From positions 186,001 to 250,000 of the forward strand of contig NZ_CANKXK010000001.1 of NCBI RefSeq assembly GCF_947487605.1: DNA of 64,000 bases, read 5' to 3'. Of the stretch, positions 36,733-46,218 are shown piece by piece (position 1 is the first letter of the stretch; each line of letters opens with the position of its first letter). The notes below the pieces were generated by a model that was not told the origin of the DNA, did no database searches, and worked only from the letters and a program-made list of their open reading frames with translations. The position numbers and the translations under genes were made by a program. This DNA comes from an uncultured Algibacter sp. Lineage in GTDB: Bacteria > Bacteroidota > Bacteroidia > Flavobacteriales > Flavobacteriaceae.

Positions 36733-38496
36733 TTAAGCTTTCTTTTCTAATACTAATATGCGTTCAATTGCGCCGTTAGCATTTAAATCTTTAAGTTCAA
36801 TTCTTTCTTGGGTGATTTCTACAATTTTCCATCTATGATTAAGAACAGTATATGGTTCTTCTGGACCAAAATGCAATCCTAAATATAACCCTTCGTTTCT
36901 ATAGGCTAACCAAGAACCATCACCATCAACAACATTATTAGGGTTAATTGCTTTAATTCTTCCACTTTCTAGGAAATCGAAGGTATAGTTAAAAAACACT
37001 TCTGTTTTGTTAATATCTCCATCTTGATATAATGCAACTTCCCAATCGCTACTAATTAATACGTCGTCAATAAAGTTTAAATCATCATCTCCATCTGGAC
37101 AGTGTCTTTTCAATACCATCTTGTTTTCTCTATTTCCTAAAGATTCTAATTTAATTAAACCTGACTCTAAGAATGTAACAAACCATTCTAATTGCAAATC
37201 TGGTCTATCTTCTAAGTTAATTTGTAATACAAATCCAGCTGTATTGTAAGCTAATATATTGTAGGTTCCTTCAACCAATTCTCCTTTTACGCGTAGTTTA
37301 ACAACGTTGTCTTCGAAGAATTTAAATGGTGTGCCTATATAATCCTTTTCTTTATCAATCCCATCAATACTTAATCGAGATATTCTCCATAAACATTCTT
37401 GCAAGTAGTTTGCAATTCTTTCTTTTGTTATATCTACAATATCACAGTTTTTCTTTAAGATAATCTTATTACCACCAGACTGGTACAATTTAATTTTCCC
37501 TGGTTCAAGATCGTATACAAACCATTCTAAAGTAAAGTCGACTAGAGTTTCAAATTCTAATTTTATTAAAGCACCGTGGTCTGTTACTCTGGTTGTCCAA
37601 GTTCCTGTAAGTAAATCTCCATTTCTTTTACGAACTTTTACAACATTATCTTCTTTGAAATTCATTACGTACTCAACGTATACGTCTCTTAAATTATCTT
37701 GATTTCTTTCGAATTCATACACAACCCAAGGACAAGATTTTAACAAATTATCTAAACGTTCTTTTGTAAAATCGTCGTCTCCATAATCGTTATCATCATC
37801 TTCGTCACATGCGTCTTTTGCTTCTTCAATCGTACTTGCTAATTCTTGATTTCTATTAACAACAACTTCAGAACCATCTGCATATACTAAAGTTACAGGG
37901 TAGTTAATACTTGCAATAACTTCGGCATCTTTTACACGCTTAATAAAACGGTGTAATTCTCTATCGTTTGCTACAGAAATAACATCGATAATTTGAAAGT
38001 TCGGGTTGAAAATAGAAAACGAAATAGGGTATTTAAAATCGATGCATTCTATATCGTCATCCTCTTCATTTTCACCTTTACATTTCGCAACAAATTCTTG
38101 CATTTCGGCAGCACTATTTATAGTAATTTCATCATGATTGTCTGTAATTATCACAATAGGAAATACAATATCTAAACGATCATCATCGTCTTCAAATTCG
38201 TTATAAATAGCTTCGATTGTTTTATAGTCTTCTTCAGAATCTATAATAATTTCAAGACCATTAACAACAACCGTAACAGGTAAATTAACAGATAAGCAAT
38301 TTGCTCTGTCTATTATATTGTCTTTAGAACCATCAAACTTAGCAGTAGCACTTACCATTGCAGTTAAATTAGAGTCGGCAACAAGTGCTTCTGCCTCATT
38401 TGGATCGGTAATTTCTGTTACTTCATCTTGACAGGAAGTAAACATAATAAGGGCAAAAAAAGGTAATAACAGTAGGTTTTTCATAAAAGATTTCAT
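36733..38496 (-). CDS. Lipoprotein with three tandem lipocalin-like repeats, function unknown
   Basis: 587 residues from ATG at 38496; the Cys in LIMFTSCQDE is a lipobox. Residues about 60-250 hold three similar 55-60 residue units built around YPVTVVV..G..ivInsd.E...... and separated by acidic Asp/Glu-rich linkers (EFEDDDDRLD, CDEDDDNDYGDDD). Residues about 255-587 hold three 100-residue repeats, each with W.V..........y..F.FkedNvVKvr....l..GtW......L.l.....L.LEW.v...e.g.IKL, a beta-barrel-like pattern. No family is certain. It is transcribed divergently from the ECF sigma gene 147 bp away, which raises the possibility of shared regulation. Confidence 0.7.
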   Translation of the reverse strand: MKSFMKNLLLLPFFALIMFTSCQDEVTEITDPNEAEALVADSNLTAMVSATAKFDGSKDNIIDRANCLSVNLPVTVVVNGLEIIIDSEEDYKTIEAIYNEFEDDDDRLDIVFPIVIITDNHDEITINSAAEMQEFVAKCKGENEEDDDIECIDFKYPISFSIFNPNFQIIDVISVANDRELHRFIKRVKDAEVIASINYPVTLVYADGSEVVVNRNQELASTIEEAKDACDEDDDNDYGDDDFTKERLDNLLKSCPWVVYEFERNQDNLRDVYVEYVMNFKEDNVVKVRKRNGDLLTGTWTTRVTDHGALIKLEFETLVDFTLEWFVYDLEPGKIKLYQSGGNKIILKKNCDIVDITKERIANYLQECLWRISRLSIDGIDKEKDYIGTPFKFFEDNVVKLRVKGELVEGTYNILAYNTAGFVLQINLEDRPDLQLEWFVTFLESGLIKLESLGNRENKMVLKRHCPDGDDDLNFIDDVLISSDWEVALYQDGDINKTEVFFNYTFDFLESGRIKAINPNNVVDGDGSWLAYRNEGLYLGLHFGPEEPYTVLNHRWKIVEITQERIELKDLNANGAIERILVLEKKA

Positions 38497-38643
38497 AATA
38501 ATTGAATTTGGGTTAAACATAGCTTTTTATTGATAAAACAGCATAACTTTAAAAATTCCTACCCTTCTTTTAAAAAAAATTGAAAAAATAAAAATTCCAA
38601 ATTCCAAAAAACCTTATTTTAGTGCAACCAATCACTCCTATGA

Positions 38644-39159
38644 ATGAGTAAACAACTCCATGATAATATTTGTGAAGAACATTTATTTTCTTCAATATTT
38701 AATAAGTACTCTAAAGATTTACACAACTTTCTATACTATAAGTTTGGTGATTTATTAAATCCAAAAGATAAAGTTCAAGAAGCATTTATTAAACTTTGGC
38801 AGAATTGCTCTAAAATTTCTCCAGACAAAGCAAAAAGTTTTGTTTTTACTACAGCAAATAATTTAATGTTGAATGAAGCAGCACATCAAAAAGTAGTTTT
38901 AAAGCATCAACAAACAAAACCAAAAATGCATACGAATGAGAATCCTGAATTTTTAATGCAGGAAAGTGAATATATGGACAAGCTCCAAAATGCATTGGCA
39001 AATTTAACCGAACCTCAGCGTGAAGCTTTTTTAATGAATCGAGTTGAGGGAAAACGCTTTAAAGAGATAGCTGAAATTTTAGACATCTCTACTAAAGCTG
39101 TTGAAAAACGTATTTATGGTGCATTAAAAAAGTTAAGAGCAGAGATTAAGGAGCTGTAA
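38644..39159 (+). CDS. ECF RNA polymerase sigma factor (FecI-like)
   Basis: 171 residues. Region 2 is LHNFLYYKFGDLLNPKDKVQEAFIKLWQN and region 4 AFLMNRVEGKRFKEIAEILDISTKAVEKRIYGALKKLR, the helix-turn-helix that reads the -35 box. A DPKDKVQEAF block stands in for the usual D(A)EDLVQE. It is the first of a sigma/anti-sigma/TonB-receptor series (FecR at 39433, receptor at 40337), the classical cell-surface signalling arrangement. The stop of an overlapping short frame (ATGAATGAGTAA) just upstream has no meaning for this start. Confidence 0.92.
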   Translation: MSKQLHDNICEEHLFSSIFNKYSKDLHNFLYYKFGDLLNPKDKVQEAFIKLWQNCSKISPDKAKSFVFTTANNLMLNEAAHQKVVLKHQQTKPKMHTNENPEFLMQESEYMDKLQNALANLTEPQREAFLMNRVEGKRFKEIAEILDISTKAVEKRIYGALKKLRAEIKEL

Positions 39160-39432
39160 AAAAGACGGAAATCGGAAGACTGAATACAGAAGTTTTGTTA
39201 GCAACTAATTTTAAATTTTGAACATTCATATAAAAAATAATGAAGACGACTCACTAATGAGAATAAAATATAGAATCTATAAAAAATTCTCTTTAAATCT
39301 TTGCAAAAAACTCAGTAAATTTCAGTAAATCTTAATGAAACAATTTAGAATTTGGAACTTGGAATTTTATTTTTTTTATAGGTAGGGTAGGAAAAAATAA
39401 AAGCAACCTGTTATATAGTTGAATAAGTAGTC
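39160..39432. other. Intergenic region between the sigma and FecR genes
   Basis: 273 bases with no gene. It starts with GACGGAAATCGGAAGAC (39164-39180), a piece of a GGAAG-type dispersed sequence, and contains repeated short words such as TTCAGTAAAT and AATTTGGAAC. A promoter for fecR is likely here but no TAnnTTTG box is convincing. Confidence 0.4.
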
Positions 39433-40344
39433 ATGAATAGAGAAACTTTAATATCGAAATGGTTAGATAACAATCTAAATAATCAAGAACTTGAAGCATT
39501 TAAAAAGCTTGAAGATTATGATGAATTAGTAAGGTTGAATAACAGTTTAAAGGCTTTTAAGGTCGAAAATTACAACACCCAAAAAGAACTTCAAGGTGTG
39601 CTATCGGTTATTAAAAACACAAAAGCTATTAACGCTAAAAAGCAAACAACTAATTGGGTTAAACCATTTATGCGTATTGCTGCCATACTCGCTATAAGTT
39701 TTAGTTTATACTATTACACGACAACTTTAGACACAACAATTTCTACAGAATTTGCACAAAAAACTACTATAGAATTACCCGATGCTTCTAGTGTTTTACT
39801 TAATGCTAAATCTACTTTAGCATTTAATAAAAAAGATTGGAAACAAGAACGCGAGGTAGAACTTAACGGTGAAGCCTTTTTTAAAGTTGCTAAAGGATCA
39901 TCGTTTAAAGTTAATACAAAATCAGGAACCGTAACGGTTTATGGTACTCAATTTAATGTAAAACAACGGGACTATTATTTTGAGGTTATTTGCTACGAAG
40001 GTTTAGTTGGGGTTACCCATAATTCTCATGAAACGAAATTAAAACCTGGCGACAGTTTTTTAATTATAGATGGGAAAATTATTGCTAAAGAAAAGGAAAA
40101 TCGCTCAACGCCTTCGTGGTTGAATAACGAAAGTCAATTTAAAAGTATGCCGTACAAAACGGTTATTGCAGAATTTGAAAGACAATACAATGTCGATTTC
40201 ACACTTTTAAACATTGATAGCTCACAGTTATTTACAGGTAGTTTTGCTCACGATAATCTAGAATTGGCATTAAAAAACATTACACTACCTTTACAATTAA
40301 GTTATAGTAGAGAACATAATTCCATAATCTTAAAGCGTGAATAG
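39433..40344 (+). CDS. FecR-family anti-sigma/regulator protein
   Basis: 303 residues. A short cytoplasmic part (about 1-75) is followed by one membrane helix (RIAAILAISFSLYYYTT, about 78-95), the FecR domain (TIELPDASSVLLNAKSTLAF through GEAFFKVAKG and VYGTQFNVKQR) and a DUF4974 C-terminal domain (PYKTVIAEFERQYNVDFTLL...FTGSF). It would hold the sigma factor until the receptor reports substrate. Bacteroidota FecR proteins have this size and order. It overlaps the receptor gene by 8 bp. Confidence 0.93.
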   Translation: MNRETLISKWLDNNLNNQELEAFKKLEDYDELVRLNNSLKAFKVENYNTQKELQGVLSVIKNTKAINAKKQTTNWVKPFMRIAAILAISFSLYYYTTTLDTTISTEFAQKTTIELPDASSVLLNAKSTLAFNKKDWKQEREVELNGEAFFKVAKGSSFKVNTKSGTVTVYGTQFNVKQRDYYFEVICYEGLVGVTHNSHETKLKPGDSFLIIDGKIIAKEKENRSTPSWLNNESQFKSMPYKTVIAEFERQYNVDFTLLNIDSSQLFTGSFAHDNLELALKNITLPLQLSYSREHNSIILKRE

Positions 40345-42655
40345 TAAAGGACTCTTTCCTCTATTTATCTTATTATTTTTTTTGAACATTACCTATTTAA
40401 ATGCTCAAACCGTTCAAAAAGAAAAGCAAGACCTTACCACAATTTTAAACACTTTAGAGAATCTTTACGATATCAGGTTTTCCTATGCTGATGAATTGTT
40501 AAAAGACATAAAATTAATACTCCCAGAAAGAGATTTAACCCTAATAGATATCTTAAACTTTATAAGTACTGAAACCAATTTAAACTTTGAATTACTTAAT
40601 AATAGGTTTATAGTCGTAACAGAAAAAAAGGCAGATAATCTTGATGATTATAATACTCAAATACTAGAAGAAATTGTAGTTGTTAATTACCTTACAACAG
40701 GTGTAACAAAACTGAATGATGGAAGCATTGCCATAAAACCTGAAACATTTGGTATCCTACCAGGTCTAATTGAACCTGATGTATTACAAACAATACAAGC
40801 ACTTCCAGGTATATTGAGTATAGATGAAACTGTTTCGAATATTAATGTAAGAGGCGGAACACACGACCAAAATTTATTTTTGTGGGATGGGATTAAAATG
40901 TATCAATCTGGGCATTTTTTTGGATTAATTTCGGCATTCAACCCATACACAACTAAATCGGTTAATGTTTCAAAAAATGGCACGAAGGCTAAATATGGTG
41001 ATGGTATTTCGAGTATTATCGATATGCGTCTTTCAGATAAAATCGATAATCAATTTAGAGCGGGAGCTGGTTTTAATTTAATTAATGCAGATGCTTTTGC
41101 AAAAATACCGCTCTCAAGAAATACCGAATTGCAATTATCAACACGACGTTCGATTACAGACCTAATTGTTACCCCCACTTACGATCAATATTTTAAACGT
41201 GTTTTTCAAGATTCCGATTTAAACCAGTTTAACGATACCTCGATTTCAAAAAATGAAAATTTCTTTTTTTACGATTTTACGGCTAAATTTCTTTATAATA
41301 TAACCAACAAAGACAAAATTAGGCTTCATTTTTTGACCGTAAATAACAAACTAAATTACGACGAACAATCTAGAATTAATGATAGAAACGAAGCGCTTAA
41401 CAGCAAGCTATCACAACAAAATTTAGCTACTGGCATTACTTATTCTAGGGAATGGAATAACAGACTAAAAACAACCGCACAAGTTTATGTTTCTAATTAC
41501 GATTTAGACGCCACAAATTTCGATATTATAAACGACCAACGTCTTATTCAAGAAAATGAGGTCTACGATGGCTCTGCAAGATTAGATGTGGATTATGCAG
41601 CAAATAAGAACTTAAAATTTAACGGCGGGTATCAATTTACCGAAGTAGGAATTAGTAATTTAGAAGATGTTAATAATCCTGTTTTTAGAAGTTTTATAAA
41701 AGAGGTTATAAGAAGTCATGCTGTTTATGGCGAAGGATCTTTTCTATCAAACAATGTTAAAACCAAATTAAACATTGGTGCCAGGGTTAATCATTTTAAA
41801 AAGTTTGATACGTTTTTAGTAGAACCTCGATTAAGTTTCAGTCAGAGGTTTTTAAACAACTTTAGGCTTGAAATATTAGGCGAGTTAAAAAGTCAAACAA
41901 CATCACAAATTATCGATTTACAAAATGATTTTTTAGGTATTGAAAAACGTCGTTGGGTACTTTCTAATAATGAGGATATTCCCATTCTAAAAAGCAAACA
42001 AGCGTCTATTGGACTTCACTACAATAAAAACAAACTATTAATAAGCGTTGAGGCTTACTTAAAAAAGGTAGATGGTATTACTAGTAGAAGTCAAGGATTT
42101 CAGAACCAGTTTCAATTTATAAATGATACTGGAGGCTATAAAATAAAAGGTGTGGATGTTTTAATAAATAAGCAATTTCAGGATGTTGTGAGTACTTGGC
42201 TAAGTTATTCTTATAGTAAAAACGACTATTCCTTTACTGATTTAAATAGTGGTAATACTTTTCCAAATAACGCCGATATTACACATGCAGCAACGGCAGG
42301 TGGCACCTATACATACAACGATTTTAAATTATCTGTTGGGATTAATTGGCATTCTGGAAAACCCAATACTGAGCCTACTGGTTTAGACGATAGCACTTTT
42401 CGCACCATAAATTACGAATCGCCTAATAGTAGCAACTTAGATGATTATTTACGGACCGACTGTTCTGCAACCTATTCCTTCAATCTTGTTAATGATATCA
42501 AGGCAACAATTGGTGCTTCTGTTTGGAATGTTTTAGATAAAAAGAATATCATTAATAAATATCACATTTTAGACGAAGAGGACAACTCGATAATACCTAT
42601 CGAAAATTTGTCTTTAGGTATCACTCCTAATGTTAGTTTTCGTGTTAATTTTTAG
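40337..42655 (+). CDS. TonB-dependent receptor with N-terminal STN signalling domain
   Basis: 772 residues from GTG at 40337, giving a signal peptide (ending ITYLNAQ). An STN domain follows (about 30-95: DLTTILNTLENLYDIRFSYAD ... LNFELLNNRFIVV), then a plug domain (PGLIEPDVLQTIQALPGILS...INVRGGTHDQNLFLWDGIKMY, about 130-200) and a 22-strand-type barrel ending in NVSFRVNF with the C-terminal Phe. There is no CarboxypepD_reg-like domain. The STN domain is the part that contacts FecR, consistent with the two genes upstream. No SusD partner is present, so a small ligand such as a siderophore, metal complex or vitamin is more likely than a glycan; this is inference. Confidence 0.9.
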   Translation: MNSKGLFPLFILLFFLNITYLNAQTVQKEKQDLTTILNTLENLYDIRFSYADELLKDIKLILPERDLTLIDILNFISTETNLNFELLNNRFIVVTEKKADNLDDYNTQILEEIVVVNYLTTGVTKLNDGSIAIKPETFGILPGLIEPDVLQTIQALPGILSIDETVSNINVRGGTHDQNLFLWDGIKMYQSGHFFGLISAFNPYTTKSVNVSKNGTKAKYGDGISSIIDMRLSDKIDNQFRAGAGFNLINADAFAKIPLSRNTELQLSTRRSITDLIVTPTYDQYFKRVFQDSDLNQFNDTSISKNENFFFYDFTAKFLYNITNKDKIRLHFLTVNNKLNYDEQSRINDRNEALNSKLSQQNLATGITYSREWNNRLKTTAQVYVSNYDLDATNFDIINDQRLIQENEVYDGSARLDVDYAANKNLKFNGGYQFTEVGISNLEDVNNPVFRSFIKEVIRSHAVYGEGSFLSNNVKTKLNIGARVNHFKKFDTFLVEPRLSFSQRFLNNFRLEILGELKSQTTSQIIDLQNDFLGIEKRRWVLSNNEDIPILKSKQASIGLHYNKNKLLISVEAYLKKVDGITSRSQGFQNQFQFINDTGGYKIKGVDVLINKQFQDVVSTWLSYSYSKNDYSFTDLNSGNTFPNNADITHAATAGGTYTYNDFKLSVGINWHSGKPNTEPTGLDDSTFRTINYESPNSSNLDDYLRTDCSATYSFNLVNDIKATIGASVWNVLDKKNIINKYHILDEEDNSIIPIENLSLGITPNVSFRVNF

Positions 42656-42675
42656 AAAATTTGTACATTTGTATT

Positions 42676-43056
42676 ATGTTATTAGCTAATTACATACATA
42701 GATTACTTACAGGTTTTGTTTTACTATTAACCCTATTAAGTTTTTCTGGATTTGCACCAGCTAGTACTAATTATCAAAAACCTATTACAGAGCTTTTAGT
42801 TGAAAAACCTCAAACAGATAAGAAGTTAATAACATTCTCTAAGGTTTCTCTTAATACACTTAAAAAACATGTTTTTAATAAATACATCGTTTTTAATTTT
42901 AAATGCTTGGTAAGTGCTTTAAATTTCGATTTAACTGTTCGCTTTAAATCACAAAATGAAACCGTTTTAAAACTTGTTAACTTTCATAATATCTTAGAGC
43001 AAAATCTTATTGCTCATCAACATTCAAGTAATCTTCCAGATAGGTTCATAGAGTAA
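42676..43056 (+). CDS. Small exported protein downstream of the TonB receptor, function unknown
   Basis: 126 residues from ATG at 42676, with an N-terminal hydrophobic segment (HRLLTGFVLLLTLLSFSGFAPAS) that is a signal peptide or anchor. The remainder is basic and ends in QHSSNLPDRFIE. TACATTTG at 42664-42671 fits the -7 promoter box and would make an almost leaderless mRNA, but the gene may also be read from the receptor transcript, which ends 20 bp upstream. No family recognised. Confidence 0.6.
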   Translation: MLLANYIHRLLTGFVLLLTLLSFSGFAPASTNYQKPITELLVEKPQTDKKLITFSKVSLNTLKKHVFNKYIVFNFKCLVSALNFDLTVRFKSQNETVLKLVNFHNILEQNLIAHQHSSNLPDRFIE

Positions 43057-43147
43057 TTTTTATTGCCATGTTCTAAGCAATACTTTCAAAAACATTTTAA
43101 CATAAGTAATATCAATTTTATTGATGCTACTCTTATATTACTACTTT

Positions 43148-43324
43148 ATGAATATTAAAAGAATAGTAAGGTTAATTGCTTTAGCTCTCATGATAGCTTT
43201 AGCGTGCATTTTACCAGTACCAATAACTTTTTACAGAAAAGATAACACACCTAAATTTAAGATTGAACAACTTGACAATAAAGAAGATGATAGTGCAGAA
43301 GAAGACATAAAAGAACTTTTTTAA
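43148..43324 (+). CDS. 58-residue membrane protein, function unknown
   Basis: ATG at 43148 begins MNIKRIVRLIALALMIALAC, a single membrane helix or signal anchor with a Cys that could be a weak lipobox (ALAC), followed by a short acidic tail (NKEDDSAEEDIKELF). It lies 91 bp after the previous small gene and is followed by a dispersed repeat. Nothing ties it to a known family. Confidence 0.55.
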   Translation: MNIKRIVRLIALALMIALACILPVPITFYRKDNTPKFKIEQLDNKEDDSAEEDIKELF

Positions 43325-43347
43325 TTGCTTGACTTTGTTAGAAAAAC

Positions 43348-43402
43348 TAACGACCTTCATTTAAAGTCTGATATAAATCATTAAAAACAAATTCATATTA
43401 TT
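43348..43402. repeat. Dispersed repeat related to the one at 61.46 kb
   Basis: GTCTGATATAA at 43366-43376 and the ten bases after it match 61474-61494 with one difference in 21. The flank CTAACGACCTTCATTTA (43348-43364) also lines up with CTAACTTCGTTTA at 61460. The terminal inverted repeat is less perfect here (CTAAC...GAGCTAAAC). It occupies the gap between the 58-residue gene and the convergent M23 gene. Confidence 0.65.
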
Positions 43403-43411
43403 AGAGCTAAA

Positions 43412-44104
43412 CTAACTATCTAGCTTCAAAAGCAACTCAGGGTTTGGGCAATTGTTTAAATAAAAAGCTAAGTTATTCTTATTGCAAACACCAGGGTAAT
43501 CGCCTTTATAATTTTGTAGATCTTTTATAATTTGAAAATGTAAATGTGGTGGATAATCGCCATTAACGTATGCATCACCTAATTTTGCAATACAAGCTCC
43601 TTGTTTAAATATTTGTCCCACTCTTAGGTTTTCAATAGACTGCAAGCTTAAGTGTCCATAAAGTGTATAAAACTCAACATTATTCATTTTATGCTTCAAT
43701 ATTATGGTTGGGCCATAATCACCATAATTAGTGTTGTTTTTAAAACTATGTACCGTAGCATCTAATGGTGTATAAATTGGTGTTTCTGCATCGCACCAAA
43801 AATCAACACCTAAATGAATATTACGCTCTGTTTCTTCGGTTTTATTAAAATGATTGCTTCGGGTATAAATAGACCTTGTTTCATTATACCCACCATAAGC
43901 TATTAAAGCATTGTGCCTTTTTATATGCGTATTTACAAAATTTGCTAAAGCGTTGGAAGAATATACATCTACCTTTTTAAGGGGTGTATTATCTTTAGAT
44001 AAATTTAAAGGAATATATTTCGAATTTGGAATGGTAGCATCTAAAACGCGAAGTGGACTTGTACTGATGCTATTAAGAAATTTTGAAAAAGCTTTTGAGT
44101 CCAT
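43412..44104 (-). CDS. M23-family (lysostaphin-like) peptidase domain protein
   Basis: 230 residues. Zinc ligands are visible: H97 and D101 in HLGVDFW, H187 and H189 in PPHLHF, and LYGHLS near 149-154 gives the remaining His. This is the LytM/M23 metallopeptidase core, which cuts peptide cross-links in peptidoglycan. There is no signal peptide or membrane segment at the N-terminus, unlike most M23 enzymes, so its location is unclear. It is 28 bp downstream of the preceding minus-strand gene. Confidence 0.88.
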   Translation of the reverse strand: MDSKAFSKFLNSISTSPLRVLDATIPNSKYIPLNLSKDNTPLKKVDVYSSNALANFVNTHIKRHNALIAYGGYNETRSIYTRSNHFNKTEETERNIHLGVDFWCDAETPIYTPLDATVHSFKNNTNYGDYGPTIILKHKMNNVEFYTLYGHLSLQSIENLRVGQIFKQGACIAKLGDAYVNGDYPPHLHFQIIKDLQNYKGDYPGVCNKNNLAFYLNNCPNPELLLKLDS

Positions 44105-44132
44105 ACAACCTATTTCCTCAAAACTAAGAAAT

Positions 44133-45635
44133 CTATTGCATAACTACATTGCTGTATTTAGCATTTACTACAATACTTTTACCTGAGTCTAAATTTCCAG
44201 TGGAAAAAGAAGAGGTATTTTCTTTTGCTATTTTTTTAGGATGTGTAAAACGTGTACGATCTCCTTTATACTGTAAGTTATAATTTACCTTAGGTAAGGT
44301 AATAACCGCATCTGTATTTTGAAGAATAATATTTAAGTTAGTAAAATTATCATCAATTTTTAGAATTTTTAAATCGCCTATACTACCATCAATAATAGCA
44401 TTTCCTAGTAAGTTTTCTATTTCAATATCTGAGGAATTGGCTGTTAAAACCATTTGCTTAACATTACTTAACTGTGCTTTCTTTACATAATTTAAGTTCA
44501 GTTCTCCTACATTCCAATGCATTACTTTAATTGGTGAATAAGATGCATTAATGGAAGTAGAACTTCCATTAATGCTATGAGCTATAAATTTTGTATGAGA
44601 TAAATCTGCTTTTAAATTATCTATATTCGCTGCAAACTTTAATTCGCCGTGTCTTACATTTACCTTTAATTTGGCATCTTTAGGCATTTTAATTTTGATA
44701 GTCTTTTTAACTTTAGAATTAGACTCGCGATGCACCATCTCTTCTATTTCTGCTCTTCTATGCTTAGCTAATTTTTCGCGTTCTTCATGCATTTTTTCGC
44801 GTTCTTTAGCTAGTTTCTCGTGTGCCTTAGCTCGCTTTTCATGTGCTTTCTCTATGCGATGAGCTTGTGCTTCGGTTCTTTCGGCTTGACGTTCCATTTG
44901 CGCAGCGTAGCGCTCGCCCCAAGCTTCCATTTTCTTACCGTATTTCTCACCAAATTTCTCACCCCATTCTTCCATTTCTTTACCGTATTTCTCACCCCAA
45001 TCTTTTCCAAACTTATCACCCCAAGCTTCCATTTTTTCGGCGAATTCTTTTCCAAAGGTAGATTCAAATTGTTCTGTATATTCCTCTAAATATTTGTCTC
45101 CATCTTTTTGATAAGCATCAAAATCGAAATGTATATTATTTAAACCTTCTGGTAACTCAGGTAATTCTGGTAATTCAGGCATCTCTGGCATCTCTGGTAT
45201 TTCGGGCATCTCAAAATTGAAATCAAAATTCATTTCTGGCAAATCTGCCAATTCGAATTTTAATTCTTCTAGAACGGCTTTGACAGCATCTCCATCAAAA
45301 TCGCCATGATATGCCCAAGCAATGCGACCTTTTCCTTTTGTTTTAATTTTTACGTTATCTGTCTCAGCATCAATATCTACATCCCAATTATCTAAAGCTT
45401 TTTGTAAAGCGTCTCTACTTAAATCATCGGCTTCAATATAAGCTTCAATTTCAATGGTATTTTTGTTCCAAGTATCAAATTCAATATTACAATAGCTTGT
45501 GTTTAAATCTATAGTAACATCTTTATCTACTTTTATAGATTGCGATACTTTAGTTAATTTCTCTTGACTTATTAAGCTTCCTGTTATAAGAAAACATACT
45601 GTCAATAATTTCAATTTTATGATTGTCTTGTTCAT
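44133..45635 (-). CDS. Secreted protein with EMPEIPEMPELP and EAWGEK repeats and a long coiled coil (DUF4097-like ends)
   Basis: 500 residues from ATG at 45635, with a signal peptide (ending ITGSLISQ). Residues about 20-110 and 330-500 look like a beta-helical adhesin-type domain (DUF4097-like: VDKDVTIDLNTSYCNIEFDTW; KLKVNVRHGELKFAANIDNLKADLS in two parts). In the middle come a Pro/Glu/Met run (MPEIPEMPEMPELPELPELP), then a tandem repeat of units like MEAWGEKFGKDWGEKYGKEM (about 205-265), then a Glu/Arg/His-rich coiled coil with EKLAKEREKMHEEREKLAKH (about 265-325). It is third in a minus-strand ECF sigma operon. Function unknown. Confidence 0.7.
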   Translation of the reverse strand: MNKTIIKLKLLTVCFLITGSLISQEKLTKVSQSIKVDKDVTIDLNTSYCNIEFDTWNKNTIEIEAYIEADDLSRDALQKALDNWDVDIDAETDNVKIKTKGKGRIAWAYHGDFDGDAVKAVLEELKFELADLPEMNFDFNFEMPEIPEMPEMPELPELPELPEGLNNIHFDFDAYQKDGDKYLEEYTEQFESTFGKEFAEKMEAWGDKFGKDWGEKYGKEMEEWGEKFGEKYGKKMEAWGERYAAQMERQAERTEAQAHRIEKAHEKRAKAHEKLAKEREKMHEEREKLAKHRRAEIEEMVHRESNSKVKKTIKIKMPKDAKLKVNVRHGELKFAANIDNLKADLSHTKFIAHSINGSSTSINASYSPIKVMHWNVGELNLNYVKKAQLSNVKQMVLTANSSDIEIENLLGNAIIDGSIGDLKILKIDDNFTNLNIILQNTDAVITLPKVNYNLQYKGDRTRFTHPKKIAKENTSSFSTGNLDSGKSIVVNAKYSNVVMQ

Positions 45636-45645
45636 TTTTTGATTT

Positions 45646-46218
45646 TTAGATTGATTGTGATGCATTTGATAAGGCATCATTTGAAGTGTTAAAATTCTTA
45701 ATTTGTTCTCGTAATCTATATAAAAGCGTCAAACGAAATTTTAAATTATCAATTAAAGCGTTTATTGTTAATTCACTAGGTCCAGATTCATTTAACTCTG
45801 CAGATAAATATTCATACTCTTTATTAAGCTCGCTTAATTGTTTCAAATAACCATCGAATAAATCTTTGGTTTCTGGAGTCGGTTTCATTTTAGATAATTC
45901 TAAATTGATACTAGCCAAATAATAATCTTCAACTTTTTTAAGTCCTGGTGACACATCACCCAAAGTTTTGGTTTTAACTACATCTGTAGAAGCAATCTCT
46001 GTTGTGCCTACATTTTCAGGTTGAAAATAATTATAAACCCCAATGAGTCCTAATAAAACCACTATACTGGCAGCTAAATAAAACCAATTAAAACTAGGCT
46101 TACTGCTAATAGGCATTGCTTTATCTAACTTATTAAGGAATCGTTTCTCATGGTTATTAGGCATTTTTTCGCCACTCAAGGTATCTTCTTTAAACATATC
46201 TCTAATATCCTGTGCCAT
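45646..46218 (-). CDS. Putative membrane anti-sigma factor
   Basis: 190 residues. A short soluble N-terminus (FKEDTLSGEKMPNNHEKRFLNKL) precedes one membrane helix (FYLAASIVVLLGLIGVYNYF, about 46-65); the remainder is predicted helical and periplasmic. Its start overlaps the end of the ECF sigma gene by 17 bp, the usual arrangement for a sigma/anti-sigma pair. There is no FecR or ZAS sequence motif, so the role is inferred from position and topology. The next gene begins 11 bp after it. Confidence 0.68.
   Translation of the reverse strand: MAQDIRDMFKEDTLSGEKMPNNHEKRFLNKLDKAMPISSKPSFNWFYLAASIVVLLGLIGVYNYFQPENVGTTEIASTDVVKTKTLGDVSPGLKKVEDYYLASINLELSKMKPTPETKDLFDGYLKQLSELNKEYEYLSAELNESGPSELTINALIDNLKFRLTLLYRLREQIKNFNTSNDALSNASQSI

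Noticed and set aside
40337-42655. SusC-type glycan importer
   Set aside because: No SusD gene follows and the N-terminal CarboxypepD_reg domain of SusC proteins is missing; the STN domain and the sigma/FecR pair point to a FecA-like receptor.
44852-45089. Open frames on the opposite strand of the coiled-coil gene
   Set aside because: They mirror the repetitive Glu/Lys-rich codons of the real gene and have no start region, family or separate conservation signal.
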